Source: CAVRQM01 sp963732775 (lineage in GTDB: Bacteria > Pseudomonadota > Alphaproteobacteria > Acetobacterales > Acetobacteraceae). Taken from it: 64,000 nucleotides of DNA. Position 1 is the first letter of the stretch. Every line of letters starts with the position of its first letter. The stretch lies in the NCBI GenBank assembly GCA_963732775.1, contig CAVTAR010000001.1, positions 248,001 through 312,000 on the forward strand. The letters run 5' to 3'. The translations under genes and the position numbers were made by a program. The notes under the pieces are model-generated. The model had not been told where the DNA came from. It made no database searches and saw only the letters and a program-made list of their open reading frames with translations. Shown here piece by piece: positions 1 through 8,291 of the stretch.

Positions 1-268
1 AGCCGCTGCCGTAGACGAGCCCGAGCGGCGCCGCGCCGCGCGCCAGCTCGGCGAGCGTTGCCGGCAGCGACGCCGCCGCGAGGCCGTGCGCGAGGTCGCC
101 GCGGGCGCGCCGGTGGCGGCCGGACAGGGCGCGGGTGTCGTCGTCGCCGAACAGGTCGGCCACCAGCGGCACATAGCCGGAGCGGCGGGCCGCAGCCGCC
201 AGCGCGCGCCCGGACAGCGCGGCGATCAGCAGGGCGGCGCCGGGCGCGGGCGTCGCCGCATCAGGCAA
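1..268 (-). CDS. ATP-grasp protein of the H4MPT C1 cluster (partial)
   Basis: Only the first 89 or so residues are present; the gene continues past the left edge. The frame reads LPDAATPAPGAALLIAALSG, then a conserved-looking YVPLVADLFGDDDTRAL stretch and a VYGSG motif. I associate this pattern with the ATP-grasp protein (OrfY-like) found in H4MPT C1 clusters of methylotrophs, which is probably involved in making or modifying the cofactor; that link is from memory. The likely start is a TTG at 266-268, overlapping the end of mtdB by 8 bases, so it is probably the third gene of the RFAP synthase-mtdB operon. Without the nucleotide-binding core, the family call is tentative. Confidence 0.55.
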   Translation of the reverse strand, partial: MPDAATPAPGAALLIAALSGRALAAAARRSGYVPLVADLFGDDDTRALSGRHRRARGDLAHGLAAASLPATLAELARGAAPLGLVYGSG

Positions 269-1181
269 CAGGGCTGCCGGCGACGAGGCTCCGCGCCAGG
301 GCGAAGGCGTCGCGGAAGTCGAACGCCACCGGTTCGGCGGCCTCGATCATGCGACGGAACAGCCCGAACTCCGCCCGGTACTTGGTGCCGCCGATGGCCA
401 GCGCGCCGATGCCGAGCGCGCCGCCCTGGGGCGAGCCGCGGCCGATCGCGACCCGATCGGCATGGGCGTCGAGCCCCTCCACCCCGGCCGGCGGCACCGC
501 GTTCACGTCGGCGGCCACCACGAGGTCGGTCGCGGCCTGGAGCTGTGCCGCCGAGACGATCTGCACCCCGGCGCGGCCGGTACAGAAGATCGCCTCGGCG
601 CCGCGCACGAGGTCGGCCTTCAGCGCCTCCGTGCTGGCATCGGCGGCGGCCACCTCGACCCCGAAGCGCTGCTGCATCTGTGCCGCGGCCTTGCCGACGC
701 GGGCCGCCCCGTCATGGCCGGCCAGCGTGACGCGCGCGCCTTCCAGGGCGGCGATCACGCCGGAGGCGAACCCGACCACGCCGGTCGCGCCGAAGATCAC
801 CACCCGCAAGGCGGCGAGCTTGCGCCCGCGCCCGTGCAGCGCGCGTTCCACCTGCGCCACCATGGCGGCCGCCGTGGTGAACGAGCCGGCCGGGTCGGCG
901 AACAGCGAGACGACGAAGGGGGGCACCATCGCCTGGCGCGCCGCCTCCAGCATGTCGAGGCTCGCGATGGCGTCGCGGCCGCCGATGAACACGCCGGTAC
1001 GCACCGCCACGTTCGGCGGGCGGGAGAAGATCGCGTCCTGCACCAGGCCGGCGACTTCCTCGGGCGACACGCCGGGGTACGGGATCACGGCGTCGTAGCC
1101 GGCGTCGAGCGCCATGTTCACGTCGAACGGGCTGACATGCTTCAGCGGACTCAGCATGTGCAGGATGTGCTTGTCAGACAA
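261..1181 (-). CDS. mtdB: methylene-tetrahydromethanopterin dehydrogenase MtdB
   Basis: MtdB oxidises methylene-H4MPT to methenyl-H4MPT with NAD(P), the step after formaldehyde is bound to the carrier. The 306-residue product opens with SDKHILHMLSPLKHVSPFD, closely like MtdB of Methylobacterium. It has a Rossmann-type loop GATGVVG at residues 131-137, the conserved FADPAGSFTTAAAMVAQVERA block near 94-113 and SDVNAVPP-like VAADVNAVPPAG later on. I chose the TTG at 1179-1181 because a GGGAAGGA ribosome site lies just upstream and the homology starts there; a longer in-frame extension to 1328 lies inside the preceding gene and lacks similarity. It overlaps the RFAP synthase gene by 8 bases and the next gene by 8, so the three are probably one operon. 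Confidence 0.93.
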   Translation of the reverse strand: MSDKHILHMLSPLKHVSPFDVNMALDAGYDAVIPYPGVSPEEVAGLVQDAIFSRPPNVAVRTGVFIGGRDAIASLDMLEAARQAMVPPFVVSLFADPAGSFTTAAAMVAQVERALHGRGRKLAALRVVIFGATGVVGFASGVIAALEGARVTLAGHDGAARVGKAAAQMQQRFGVEVAAADASTEALKADLVRGAEAIFCTGRAGVQIVSAAQLQAATDLVVAADVNAVPPAGVEGLDAHADRVAIGRGSPQGGALGIGALAIGGTKYRAEFGLFRRMIEAAEPVAFDFRDAFALARSLVAGSPVA

Positions 1182-2190
1182 ATGCGGGTCCTTCCCGGTC
1201 CGGCCCGACCATCGCGACCGACGCGGCGCGATTGAGCGTACGGCACACCTGGAAGTCCAGCCCCCGAAACTCCTGGCACGCTGCCAATTCGTCGGCGAGG
1301 CGGCGCGCGGCCGTGTCGCCGGCGACAAAGGCGAAGCCGGTCGGACCCCAGGAGGTCTGGCCGAGGCCGGTCGCGCCGCGCGCGCCCAGGGCGGCGACCG
1401 CGGCGCCGACGGGGCGGCTGCTGAAGCGGCTGCCGCCCTGCGCCGGGGCGAAATGGTCGCCGAGCCGTTCCTGCATCCGGGTCAGCGCGTCGCCGAACCG
1501 CGGCAGGTCGGCCTCGGCCAGCGCCGGCAGCAACTGCATCAGCACCAGCCGGCACAGCGCGCCGGGGTCCGTCGCGGGCATCGGCGGCAGCTGCGCGAAC
1601 GCCGCGGTCTCGCCCGCGCCGGAGAGCCCGGCACCGGCGCGATCGAGCACCAGGATCACCCGCCAGCCATCCGGCACGGGCAGGCGTGCCAGGATCGGCG
1701 GCAGCGCGCCGCCGGCGCCCGGGCCGCCATCCACCACCAGGCCGCCCTGGTCGAACAGCCCGATGCCCACCCCCGACCGCCTGCCGCGCCCGAGGCTTCG
1801 CGCGTCGGCCCGGGTGTCGGCCGGCAGCCCGTGCAGGCGGCGCAGCGCGGCCGCGACCGCCAGCGCCAGTTGCGTGCCCGAGCCGAGGCCGGCATGGGCC
1901 GGCATGGCCGAGCGTACCTGCAACCGATGCGCCGCGCCGATGCCGAGCGCCGCCCGCGCGGTGCCCAGCATCGCCAGCGCGCGGGCGCCGTCCGGTCCGT
2001 CGACCCGGTCGGTGGCGGCCCCGTCGGTGTCAGCGTGGGCGAGCCGGAGCACGGTCGCCGGCTGGTCGAGCGAGAGGCCCACGCTGCCGAAGCGGCGGCC
2101 GAGCGCGCCCTCGAGGTCGAGGAAGCCCAGATGCAGCCGCGCCGTGGTGGCGACCTCGGCCGTCGCGCCCCCGCCCGCGGCATCGCTCAT
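1174..2190 (-). CDS. beta-ribofuranosylaminobenzene 5'-phosphate (RFAP) synthase
   Basis: RFAP synthase carries out the first committed step of methanopterin synthesis, joining PRPP and 4-hydroxy- or 4-aminobenzoate. The 338-residue product has the GHMP-kinase-like fold marks: TTARLHLGFLDLEG at the N-terminus, and a glycine-rich MPAHAGLGSGTQLALAVA motif typical of the GHMP nucleotide loop. It also has GIGLFDQGGLVVDGG and a C-terminal GLGQTSWGPTGFAFV. The ATG at 2188-2190 is chosen because homology begins right after it; a longer in-frame extension upstream is proline- and serine-rich and crosses the divergent promoter region. It is the first gene of the minus-strand operon, overlapping mtdB by 8 bases, and is divergent from the pterin dehydratase and fhc genes. 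Confidence 0.9.
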   Translation of the reverse strand: MSDAAGGGATAEVATTARLHLGFLDLEGALGRRFGSVGLSLDQPATVLRLAHADTDGAATDRVDGPDGARALAMLGTARAALGIGAAHRLQVRSAMPAHAGLGSGTQLALAVAAALRRLHGLPADTRADARSLGRGRRSGVGIGLFDQGGLVVDGGPGAGGALPPILARLPVPDGWRVILVLDRAGAGLSGAGETAAFAQLPPMPATDPGALCRLVLMQLLPALAEADLPRFGDALTRMQERLGDHFAPAQGGSRFSSRPVGAAVAALGARGATGLGQTSWGPTGFAFVAGDTAARRLADELAACQEFRGLDFQVCRTLNRAASVAMVGPDREGPAFV

Positions 2191-2330
2191 CCCCGTGCCG
2201 CCCCCGTGACCGATCGACCCAAGTGACCCATCGACGCCGCGCGCGACGGGTTGCCGCGTCGGCCCCGGATGTTCCACAACGTCCCACGCCGCGCAACCGC
2301 GGCCCCCTATCGTGGGCGCAGGAGGCGGTG
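2191..2330. promoter_or_regulatory. divergent intergenic region between RFAP synthase and the PCD/fhc genes
   Basis: These 140 bases separate two oppositely transcribed C1 operons, so promoters for both must lie here or in the flanking ends. I see no convincing -35/-10 pair. A GGAGG ribosome site at its right end, about 2320-2324, serves the ATG at 2331. Co-regulation of the two arms is inference from the arrangement only. Confidence 0.4.
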
Positions 2331-2730
2331 ATGGCGGAGCGGACCTATTCCGAGGCCGAGGTGACGGTGCGCCTGGCCGAGCGCCTGCCGCACTGGGGCT
2401 GGAGGAGGGCTGGATCCGCCGCAACTTCCGCACGCATTCCTGGAAGGGCACGCTGATGGTGATCAACACGGTGGGCCATCTGGCCGAGGCGGCCTGGCAC
2501 CACCCGGACCTCACCGCCTCCTATGCCTGGGTCGAGGTGCGGCTGCGGACCCATCGCGCCAAAGGCATCACCGAAAAGGATTTCGAGCTGGCCGCCAAGA
2601 TCGAGGAGGTGGTCCATTGGCGCCCCAGGCCGGCGGCCCGCTGGAGGGCACGCCCGGCCGACCAGCGCTTCGCCTACATCAAGTACGAATGGCTCGAGGC
2701 CGAACGCGATGCGGCCGGGCCGTGCCGTGA
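2331..2730 (+). pseudogene. pterin-4a-carbinolamine dehydratase homologue (frameshifted as written)
   Basis: Homology starts at the ATG at 2331 with MAERTYSEAEVTVRLAERLP, then moves to a second frame with EEGWIRRNFRTHSWKG, VGHLAEAAWHHPDL and KDFELAAKIEEVVHW. A third frame is needed for QAGGPLEGTP before RFAYIKYEWLEAERDAAG returns. The HHPDL block is the DCoH/PCD active-site signature. At least four single-base changes (near 2400, 2625, 2656 and 2715) break the gene; the expected stop TGA at 2728-2730 overlaps the fhcB GTG at 2727. PCD-like genes occur in H4MPT C1 clusters, where a role in pterin metabolism is assumed. The retained protein similarity on each side of every break suggests sequence error or very recent damage. 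Confidence 0.75.
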
Positions 2731-3748
2731 GCCTGGACGACGCCGTGGCCGAGGCCGCCGCGCTGCTCGCGGCGCGGCGCGCGTCGCGATCGGCGGCCTG
2801 GGGGCGGACATCGCCGGCGCGGAGGCGGCGATCCGGCTGGCCCGGCAGGTGGGTGCCGCGCTCGACCACGCCGAAGCCGCCCCGGCGCTGCGCGACCTTA
2901 CGTGATGCGCCAGGCCGGCTGGATCGTCACCACGCCGTTGCAGGCGCGGGCACGGGCGGATGTGGTGCTGCTGGTCGGCGGCGACCTGGACGCGGACTGG
3001 CCGGGGCTTGAGGCGCGGTTGCTGCTCGGCCAGCCGCCGTCGCTGTACCCCGATGTGCCGCGCCCGGCTGCTGCGCCTGGGCGGCGCGGACGCGCCGAGG
3101 CCCGCGATCTGCCGGAGTTGCCGCGCTGCGATGCTGCGGGCGGTGCTGGCGGGGCGCCGGTGGCCGCCTGCCGTCGCGCTTGAGCGGCTTGTCGCCGCGC
3201 TGCGCGCGGCGCGCTACGCCGTGGTGGTCTGGTCAGCCGCCCGGCTGACATGCTGGCATCGAAATGCTGTGCGGACTGATCGACGACCTCAACGCCACCA
3301 CGCGCTTCGCCGGCCTGCCGCTGGCGGCCGGCGGCAACGCCGAAGGCGTGCATGCAGGCGCTGGGGTGGCTGACAGCGGCTTCCCGGTGCGTGTTGGCTT
3401 TCGCGACGGGCGGGGCCGCGGGCACGACCCGTGGCGCTACGATGCGGCGCGGATTGGCGACAGCGGCGAGGCCGATTTGGCGCTGTGGATCGATGCGCCA
3501 TCGGCGGCACGCCGCCGCCCTGGCCGCGCCGGGTCAAGCTGATCGCGCTGATCGCGCGCGGGCACGGTGCTGCCGCAGCCGGCGGACATCGCGATCACGG
3601 TCGGGCGGCCCGGCGTCGACCACGACGCGGCGCTGTTCAGCGCGGACCTCGGCACGCTGACGGCGCGTGCGCGGCACTCCGCGCCCGATGCGCACGGCGC
3701 CGACGGTTGCCGCCGTGCTCGCGCGAACTTGCGGCGGCGCTATGCTGA
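2727..3748 (+). pseudogene. fhcB: formyltransferase/hydrolase complex subunit B, FhcB (frameshifted as written)
   Basis: FhcB is the FwdB/FmdB-like subunit of the bacterial formyltransferase/hydrolase complex. Pieces of it appear in all three forward frames: VSLDDAVAEAAALLA from the GTG at 2727, then GGLGADIAGAEAAIRLARQV, MRQAGWIVTTPLQARARADV and ALERLVAALRAARYAVVVW. These are followed by MLCGLIDDLNATTRFAGLPL (about 3264), HDPWRYDAARIGDSGEADLA and ADIAITVGRPGVDHDAALFS. It ends AALC-TGA at 3746-3748, overlapping the fhcA ATG at 3742. I count at least eight frame changes. Length and order of blocks match FhcB, so the gene is collinear and damaged only by small indels. Confidence 0.82.
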
Positions 3749-5352
3749 CCCTGTTGTCCGGCGGCCGAGTGGTCGACCCCGCGCAACGGCCGCGACGCGC
3801 CCGGCGACGTGTGGTTCGAGGACGGCCGCATCGTGGCGAGCGCCAGGCCGCGCGCCGGATGTCCGCCACGATGCCGCCGGCGCAATCGTTCTTGCGGGCG
3901 GCATCGACATCCACTCGCACATCGCCGGCAGCAACGTGAACACCGCCCGATTGCTGCTGCCGGAATTGCGCACCGGCACGGGGTTTGCACGCCGCGCCCG
4001 TCAGTTTCGACATCGGCCGGCTCTACGCCGCAATGGGCTTCACGGTCGTGGTCGAACCAGCGATCTCGCCGCATGTGGCGCTGCCCGCGCAACTGGAGAT
4101 GGCCGCGATCCCGTTCATCGACGCGCCATCCTCGCCGTGCTGGGCAACGAGGATTTTCTGCTGCGCCTGCTGCATGACGGCGAGGGCGATGCTGCCGTTG
4201 CCGACTATGCCGCACGCATGCTCGGCGGCAGCCGCGCCATCGGCGTGAAATGCATCAATCCCGGCGCGGCAGCGGCGTTCAAGGACGGGGCGCGCAGCCT
4301 TCGGCCTGGACGATGTCGTGCCGCGCTGGGGGGTCAGCGCGCGCACGGTGATCGCAGCGCTGCAGCGCGGCGTGCAAGCGGCCGGGATCGCCCATCCGCT
4401 GCACCTGCACTGCGCCAACCTTGGCCTGCCCGGCAATGTGGAGACCGCGCTCGCCACCATCGCCGCCGCCGAGGGCATGAGCGCTGCATCTGGCGCATCT
4501 GCAGTTCTACGCTTACGGCACAGACGGCCCGCGCGGCTTCTCGTCGGCGGCGCCCCGGCTGGCCGAGGCGGTGAATGCGTCCCCGCACATCACCGCGGAT
4601 GTCGGGCAGGTGATGTTCGGCCAGACGGTGACGATCTCGAGCGACGTGCTGCGCCAGTTCAACGCGCGCCACAGCGGGCATCCGCGCAAGTCCGCGATCA
4701 TGGACGGTGACGGCAATGGCGGCGGCATCGTGCCGTTCCGCTATCGCCGCAGCAGCTTCGCCAACGCGGTGCAGTGGGCAGCGGGCCTGGAGCTGTTCCT
4801 GTTGATCAATGATCCCTGGCGCGTGTTCTTCACCACCGACCATCCGAACGGTGCGCCGTTCACCGCCTATCCCGACCTGCTGGCGCTGCTGATGGAGCGC
4901 GACCTGCGCGCGCAATGGATCGAGACACTGCCGGAGGAGGCGATGGCGATGACGACGCTGCGCGGCGATCACGCGCGAATATACCTGGGCCGAAATCGCC
5001 ACGATGACGCGCGCCGCACCGGCGCGGTTGCTGGGGTTGGCCGATCGCGGGCACTTGGCGGCCGGGGCGGCGGCGGACATCGCCGTCTATCGGCCCGACG
5101 ACCGACCGGGCGGCGATGTTCCGCGACGCGGAGCTGGTGTTCAAGGGCGGCGGCCGATCATGCGCGAAGGGCGCTGTCGTGCACGCCGAGCGCCGGCCTC
5201 GTGCTGCGGGTCGCGCCGAACTTCGACGCGGCGATCGAGCGCCGGCTCGGGGCGTTCTACGACGCAGGTCTACGGCGTGCCGCACACCGCGTTCGACGTG
5301 CCGGCGAGCGCAGCCGCCGCCGACGTTCGAGGCGGTGCCATGCCGGGGCTAG
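3742..5352 (+). pseudogene. fhcA: formyltransferase/hydrolase complex subunit A, FhcA (frameshifted as written)
   Basis: FhcA is the amidohydrolase-type subunit that releases formate from the formyl-carrier. It starts MLTLLSGGRVVDP at the ATG at 3742. The metal-binding GGIDIHSHIAGSNVNTA lies near 3900, LHLHCANLGLPGNVETALAT near 4400 and FFTTDHPNGAPFTAYPDLL near 4830; these carry the expected HxH, HxH and D-H residues. A long clean stretch from about 4571 to 4985 includes ADVGQVMFGQTVTISSDVLR. LLGLADRGHLAAGAAADIAV near 5030 is the usual amidohydrolase C-terminal signature. It ends TFEAVPCRG with TAG at 5350-5352. Several indels break the frame, but the total length of 1611 bases is a multiple of three, as if insertions and deletions cancel. 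Confidence 0.85.
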
Positions 5353-6270
5353 CGACGAACGGCGTCAGCGATCGACGACGACCTTCGCCGAGGCGTTCGA
5401 CATGCGTGGCGACCGCGCTGGTCATCACCGCCCGATAGCGCGCGCTGGGCGCGCCAGGCGGCGATCTCGGCATGACCGGCTTCGCCACCTCGATCATCGC
5501 CTGCGGCTGTCGAGGCCGGCATCGACGCCGAATTGCCGCCCGAGGCGACGCCCGACGGGCGGCCGGGCGTGCGGGTGCTGTTCTGCGCCGGCTCGGTCGA
5601 GACGTTGCAGTACCAGCTGCATCAACCGCGTCGGCCAGTGCGTGCTGACCAGTCCCGGCTCGGCCTGCTTCGCCGGGATCGAGGGCGGGCCGGAGGGCGG
5701 GAGACGCTGAAGCTCGGCGACGGGCTGCGCTATTTCGCCGATGGCTGGCAGATCTCGAAGCGCCTCGGGACCAGGCGCTACTGGCGGCTGCCGGTGATGG
5801 ACGGCGAGTTCGTCTGCGAGGGGCTGACCGGGCTCACGCGGGCGGCGGTCGGCGGCGGCAACCTGATCCTGCTGGCGCGCTCCTCGGCCGGCGCGCTGGC
5901 GGCGGCCGAGGCGGCGGCCGACGCGATCGCCGCGGTGCCGGACGCGATCGCGCCGTTCCCCGGCGGCATCGTCCGCTCCGGCTCAAAGGTCGGCTCCAAG
6001 TACAAGGCGCTGTTCGCCTCCACCAACGATGCCTTCTGCCCGACGCTGCGCGGGGTGGCGAAGCATTCCGAACTCGACGCGGACACCGTCGCGGTGCTGG
6101 AACTGGTGATCGACGGCCTGACTGCCGATGCGGTGGCCGCGGCGATGCGCGCCGGGCTGCACGCGGTGCTGGCGCTTGGGCCGGAGCGCGGCGCGGCGCG
6201 GGTCAGCGCCGGCAACTACGGCGGCAATTTGGGCCGGCACCACTTCCACCTGCGGGACTTGCTGGCATGA
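5340..6270 (+). pseudogene. fhcD: formylmethanofuran:H4MPT formyltransferase FhcD (5' half frameshifted)
   Basis: FhcD moves the formyl group between H4MPT and methanofuran within the Fhc complex. The N-terminal half is spread over frames: DTFAEAFDM, ATALVITAR, MTGFATSIIACG near 5472, then PEATPDGRPGVRVLFCAGSV and NRVGQCVLTSPGSACFAGIE. From about 5700 to the stop at 6268-6270 the frame is clean, with LRYFADGWQISKRLGTRRYW and a C-terminal SAGNYGGNLGRHHFHLRDLL. The proposed ATG at 5340 overlaps the end of fhcA; length then fits the family (about 309 residues) with one surplus base. The ATGA at 6267-6270 couples it to fhcC. Confidence 0.85.
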
Positions 6271-7082
6271 GCGGCCTGCGCCTCGTGCTGCGCTCGCCGC
6301 CGACGCGGCCGCTCGACCTCTCGCCGCTGCTGCCCTCGCGCCTCGCCGGCCTGGGCGAGGCGGAGATCGCGCGCCTGAAGCTGGCCCACCGTGTCGTCGT
6401 GGCGGACGTGTTCGAGGTGCGCATGGGCGAGGCCGCGGCGGTGACGATCGAGGGCGGCTCGCCGCTGTTCGACCGCGTCGGCGCGGGGCTCGACGCCGGC
6501 CTGCTGCGGCTCGACGGCCCGGCGGGGCAGCTCGCCGGGGCGGGCATGACCGGCGGGCGGCTCGAGCTGCGCGGCGACGCCGGGCCGTTCGCGGCGGCGG
6601 GGCTGCTGGGCGGCACGGTGGAGGTCGGCGGCGACGTGGGCGACGACCTCGGCGCGCCGGCCCCCGACCAGCGCGTCGGCATGGCGGGCGGGCTCGTGGT
6701 GGTGCGCGGGTGCGCCGGCCGGCGGGCCGGGGACCGGCAGCGGCGCGGCGTGCTGGTGGTGGAGGGCGACGCCGGCGAATACGCCGGCAGCCGCATGATC
6801 GCGGGCAGCCTCGTCGTGTGCGGCCGGGCGGGCGGCCATGCCGGCGCGCTGATGCGGCGCGGCACGCTGGTGCTGGGCGAGGCGGCGGCTCCCGGGCCGA
6901 CCTTCGTGCGTTCGGGCGAGGCCGGGCTTGTGTTCACCCGGCTGCTGGCCCGCTACTTGCTGGACACGATCGGCGGAAGCCGGGCGGCAGCGGCGCTGCT
7001 CGGGCGGGAACTGCACCGCCACGTAGGCGATCTGGCCTGTCTGGGCCTGGGCGAGATGCTGCTCGGCGACGTCCGCACCTGA
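6267..7082 (+). CDS. fhcC: formyltransferase/hydrolase complex subunit C, FhcC
   Basis: FhcC is related to subunit C of formylmethanofuran dehydrogenase and to the C-terminal beta-helix of glutamate synthase; it is a structural scaffold of the Fhc complex. The 271-residue frame is intact. It shows regular glycine-rich repeats such as GQLAGAGMTGGRLELRGDAG, GGTVEVGGDVGDDLG and GEYAGSRMIAGSLVVCGRAG. A C-terminal FTRLLARYLLDTIGG is followed by HVGDLACLGLGEML. Its ATG lies in the ATGA overlap with fhcD. Gene order B-A-D-C in one block matches a single fhc operon ending here. Confidence 0.92.
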   Translation: MSGLRLVLRSPPTRPLDLSPLLPSRLAGLGEAEIARLKLAHRVVVADVFEVRMGEAAAVTIEGGSPLFDRVGAGLDAGLLRLDGPAGQLAGAGMTGGRLELRGDAGPFAAAGLLGGTVEVGGDVGDDLGAPAPDQRVGMAGGLVVVRGCAGRRAGDRQRRGVLVVEGDAGEYAGSRMIAGSLVVCGRAGGHAGALMRRGTLVLGEAAAPGPTFVRSGEAGLVFTRLLARYLLDTIGGSRAAAALLGRELHRHVGDLACLGLGEMLLGDVRT

Positions 7083-7156
7083 CGCAAGCGCCGGTTGCGG
7101 CGGCGGACCATCGAGAGGGACGTGTTCGTCCGGTCGGCGCCACGGTGGAGGCTGGA

Positions 7157-7372
7157 ATGAACCTGATCGACCTCGTCGTTCTCGTCTGTGCCCTCGCCGC
7201 GCCCGACGGCGCTTGCAGCGAACGCCACCTCCTGCTCGAGGCGCAGGGCTCGCCGGCGGAATGCGCGATGCAGGCGCCGCCGTATCTCGCGCAGTGGCTG
7301 GGCGAGCACCCGGGCCTGCGCATTGCCCGCTGGACGTGCACCTGGCCGCAGCTCGAGGCACGCCGGAGCTGA
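7157..7372 (+). CDS. small four-cysteine protein, copy 1 (unrecognised family)
   Basis: This 71-residue product begins MNLIDLVVLVCALAAPDGAC and has four cysteines that align with those of the next gene (residues near 11, 20, 36 and 60). It shares QAPPYLAQWLGEHPGLRI with copy 2. The start ATG at 7157 has a GGTGGAGG purine run at about 7144-7151. The hydrophobic N-terminus could be an export signal or a short membrane anchor, and the paired cysteines suggest disulfides or metal binding; neither is proven. It lies 74 bases after fhcC and may be cotranscribed with it. I do not recognise the family. Confidence 0.72.
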   Translation: MNLIDLVVLVCALAAPDGACSERHLLLEAQGSPAECAMQAPPYLAQWLGEHPGLRIARWTCTWPQLEARRS

Positions 7373-7382
7373 CCTCGCACCA

Positions 7383-7430
7383 CCTTTGCAGCCACCGGCC
7401 TTTGCACCCACCGCCCTTTGCATCCACGCA
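7383..7430 (+). repeat. three tandem 16-bp repeats
   Basis: Three copies run back to back: cctttgcagccaccgg (7383-7398), cctttgcacccaccgc (7399-7414) and cctttgcatccacgca (7415-7430). They sit in the 106-base gap between the two paralogous small genes, 49 bases before the second start. Their phase and position suggest a binding site array or a replication-slippage product; function unknown. Confidence 0.75.
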
Positions 7431-7478
7431 ATCGACCCAACAGTTTGGTGTGAGGAAACCTGAGCGAAGGAAGCGGCG

Positions 7479-7691
7479 ATGAACCTGCTGGACCTGGTCG
7501 TGCTGGCGTGCTCGCTGGCCAGCCCGACGCTGTGCTCCGAGAAGCACCTGGTGTTCGAGTCGCAGGCCTCGATCGACCACTGCATGATGCAGGCCCAGCC
7601 GTATCTGGCGCAGTGGGCCGGCGAGCATCCGAACCTGCGCATCGCCAGCTATCACTGCGCCTATCCGAAGGACGAGAAGCAGGGCATATAA
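7479..7691 (+). CDS. small four-cysteine protein, copy 2 (unrecognised family)
   Basis: The 70-residue product begins MNLLDLVVLACSLASPTLC and matches copy 1 along its whole length, with the same four cysteines and QAQPYLAQWAGEHPNLRI. The identity pattern says the two arose by duplication and have since diverged, with cysteines, tryptophan and the PYLAQW block kept. The start ATG at 7479 is preceded by a GAAGGAAGCGGCG ribosome site. Three 16-bp tandem repeats lie just upstream. A cytochrome c gene follows about 105 bases later. No family name is offered; conservation of cysteines makes a periplasmic role plausible. Confidence 0.75.
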   Translation: MNLLDLVVLACSLASPTLCSEKHLVFESQASIDHCMMQAQPYLAQWAGEHPNLRIASYHCAYPKDEKQGI

Positions 7692-7796
7692 CCGCCCGCG
7701 CTCCGGCGCGTTCACGCCATGTCGAGGCCCGGCGCATCGCCTGCCGGGTCGGACGGCGAGTGTTTCGACACGCCCGCAAGGGCAGAGGGAGGTTCA

Positions 7797-8291
7797 GTGG
7801 TGCGTCACGTCTGGTCGAAGGCCGCGCTTGCGGCGTGCTTCGTTGCTCCGTTCCTGGCGCCTGTCGCGATGGCCGACGACGCGCCCGCCGCGCCGGCGGC
7901 ACCCGCTGCTCCGGCAGCTCCGGCCGCTCCGGCTGCGACGCCCGCGGCGGCGGTCACCGGCGACGCCGCAGCCGGCGCCAAGGCGTTTGCGGTCTGCAAG
8001 GCGTGCCACCAGGTCGGCCCGACCGCCAAGATCGCGGTCGGCCCGGTGCTGAACGGCGTAGTCGGCCGCCCGGCCGGCAGCTACCCCGGCTACACCTATT
8101 CGGCGGCCAACAAGAACTCCGGCATCGTCTGGACGCCGGACGTGCTGCAGAAATATCTCGCCAATCCGCAGGGCGTGGTGCACGGCACGAAGATGGCCTT
8201 CGCCGGCTATCCGCACGACCCGCAGCGCGTGAACAACATCATCGCCTACCTCGAGACGATCGGGCCGGACGGCCAGACCAAGACTCCGTGA
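7797..8291 (+). CDS. class I c-type cytochrome with Ala-Pro linker
   Basis: This is a periplasmic electron carrier. The 164-residue product has an export signal ending near AMA-DD at residue 26, then an (AAP)n linker of about 20 residues and a single haem-binding motif CKACH at residues 67-71. A distal methionine lies in GTKMAFAGY. The fold resembles mitochondrial-type cytochrome c/c550, with GPVLNGVVGRPAGSYPGYTYS after the haem motif. I chose the GTG at 7797 because AGGGAGG lies just before it; an ATG at 7719 would add 26 residues without a signal. It overlaps the next gene by GTGA. Close to fhc genes it could accept electrons from a methanol or formaldehyde oxidising enzyme, but that is inference. 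Confidence 0.88.
   Translation: MVRHVWSKAALAACFVAPFLAPVAMADDAPAAPAAPAAPAAPAAPAATPAAAVTGDAAAGAKAFAVCKACHQVGPTAKIAVGPVLNGVVGRPAGSYPGYTYSAANKNSGIVWTPDVLQKYLANPQGVVHGTKMAFAGYPHDPQRVNNIIAYLETIGPDGQTKTP

Noticed and set aside
2400..5700. Programmed frameshifting in the fhc genes
   Set aside because: Too many changes in both directions, without slippery heptamers or following structures; no known Fhc system uses it.
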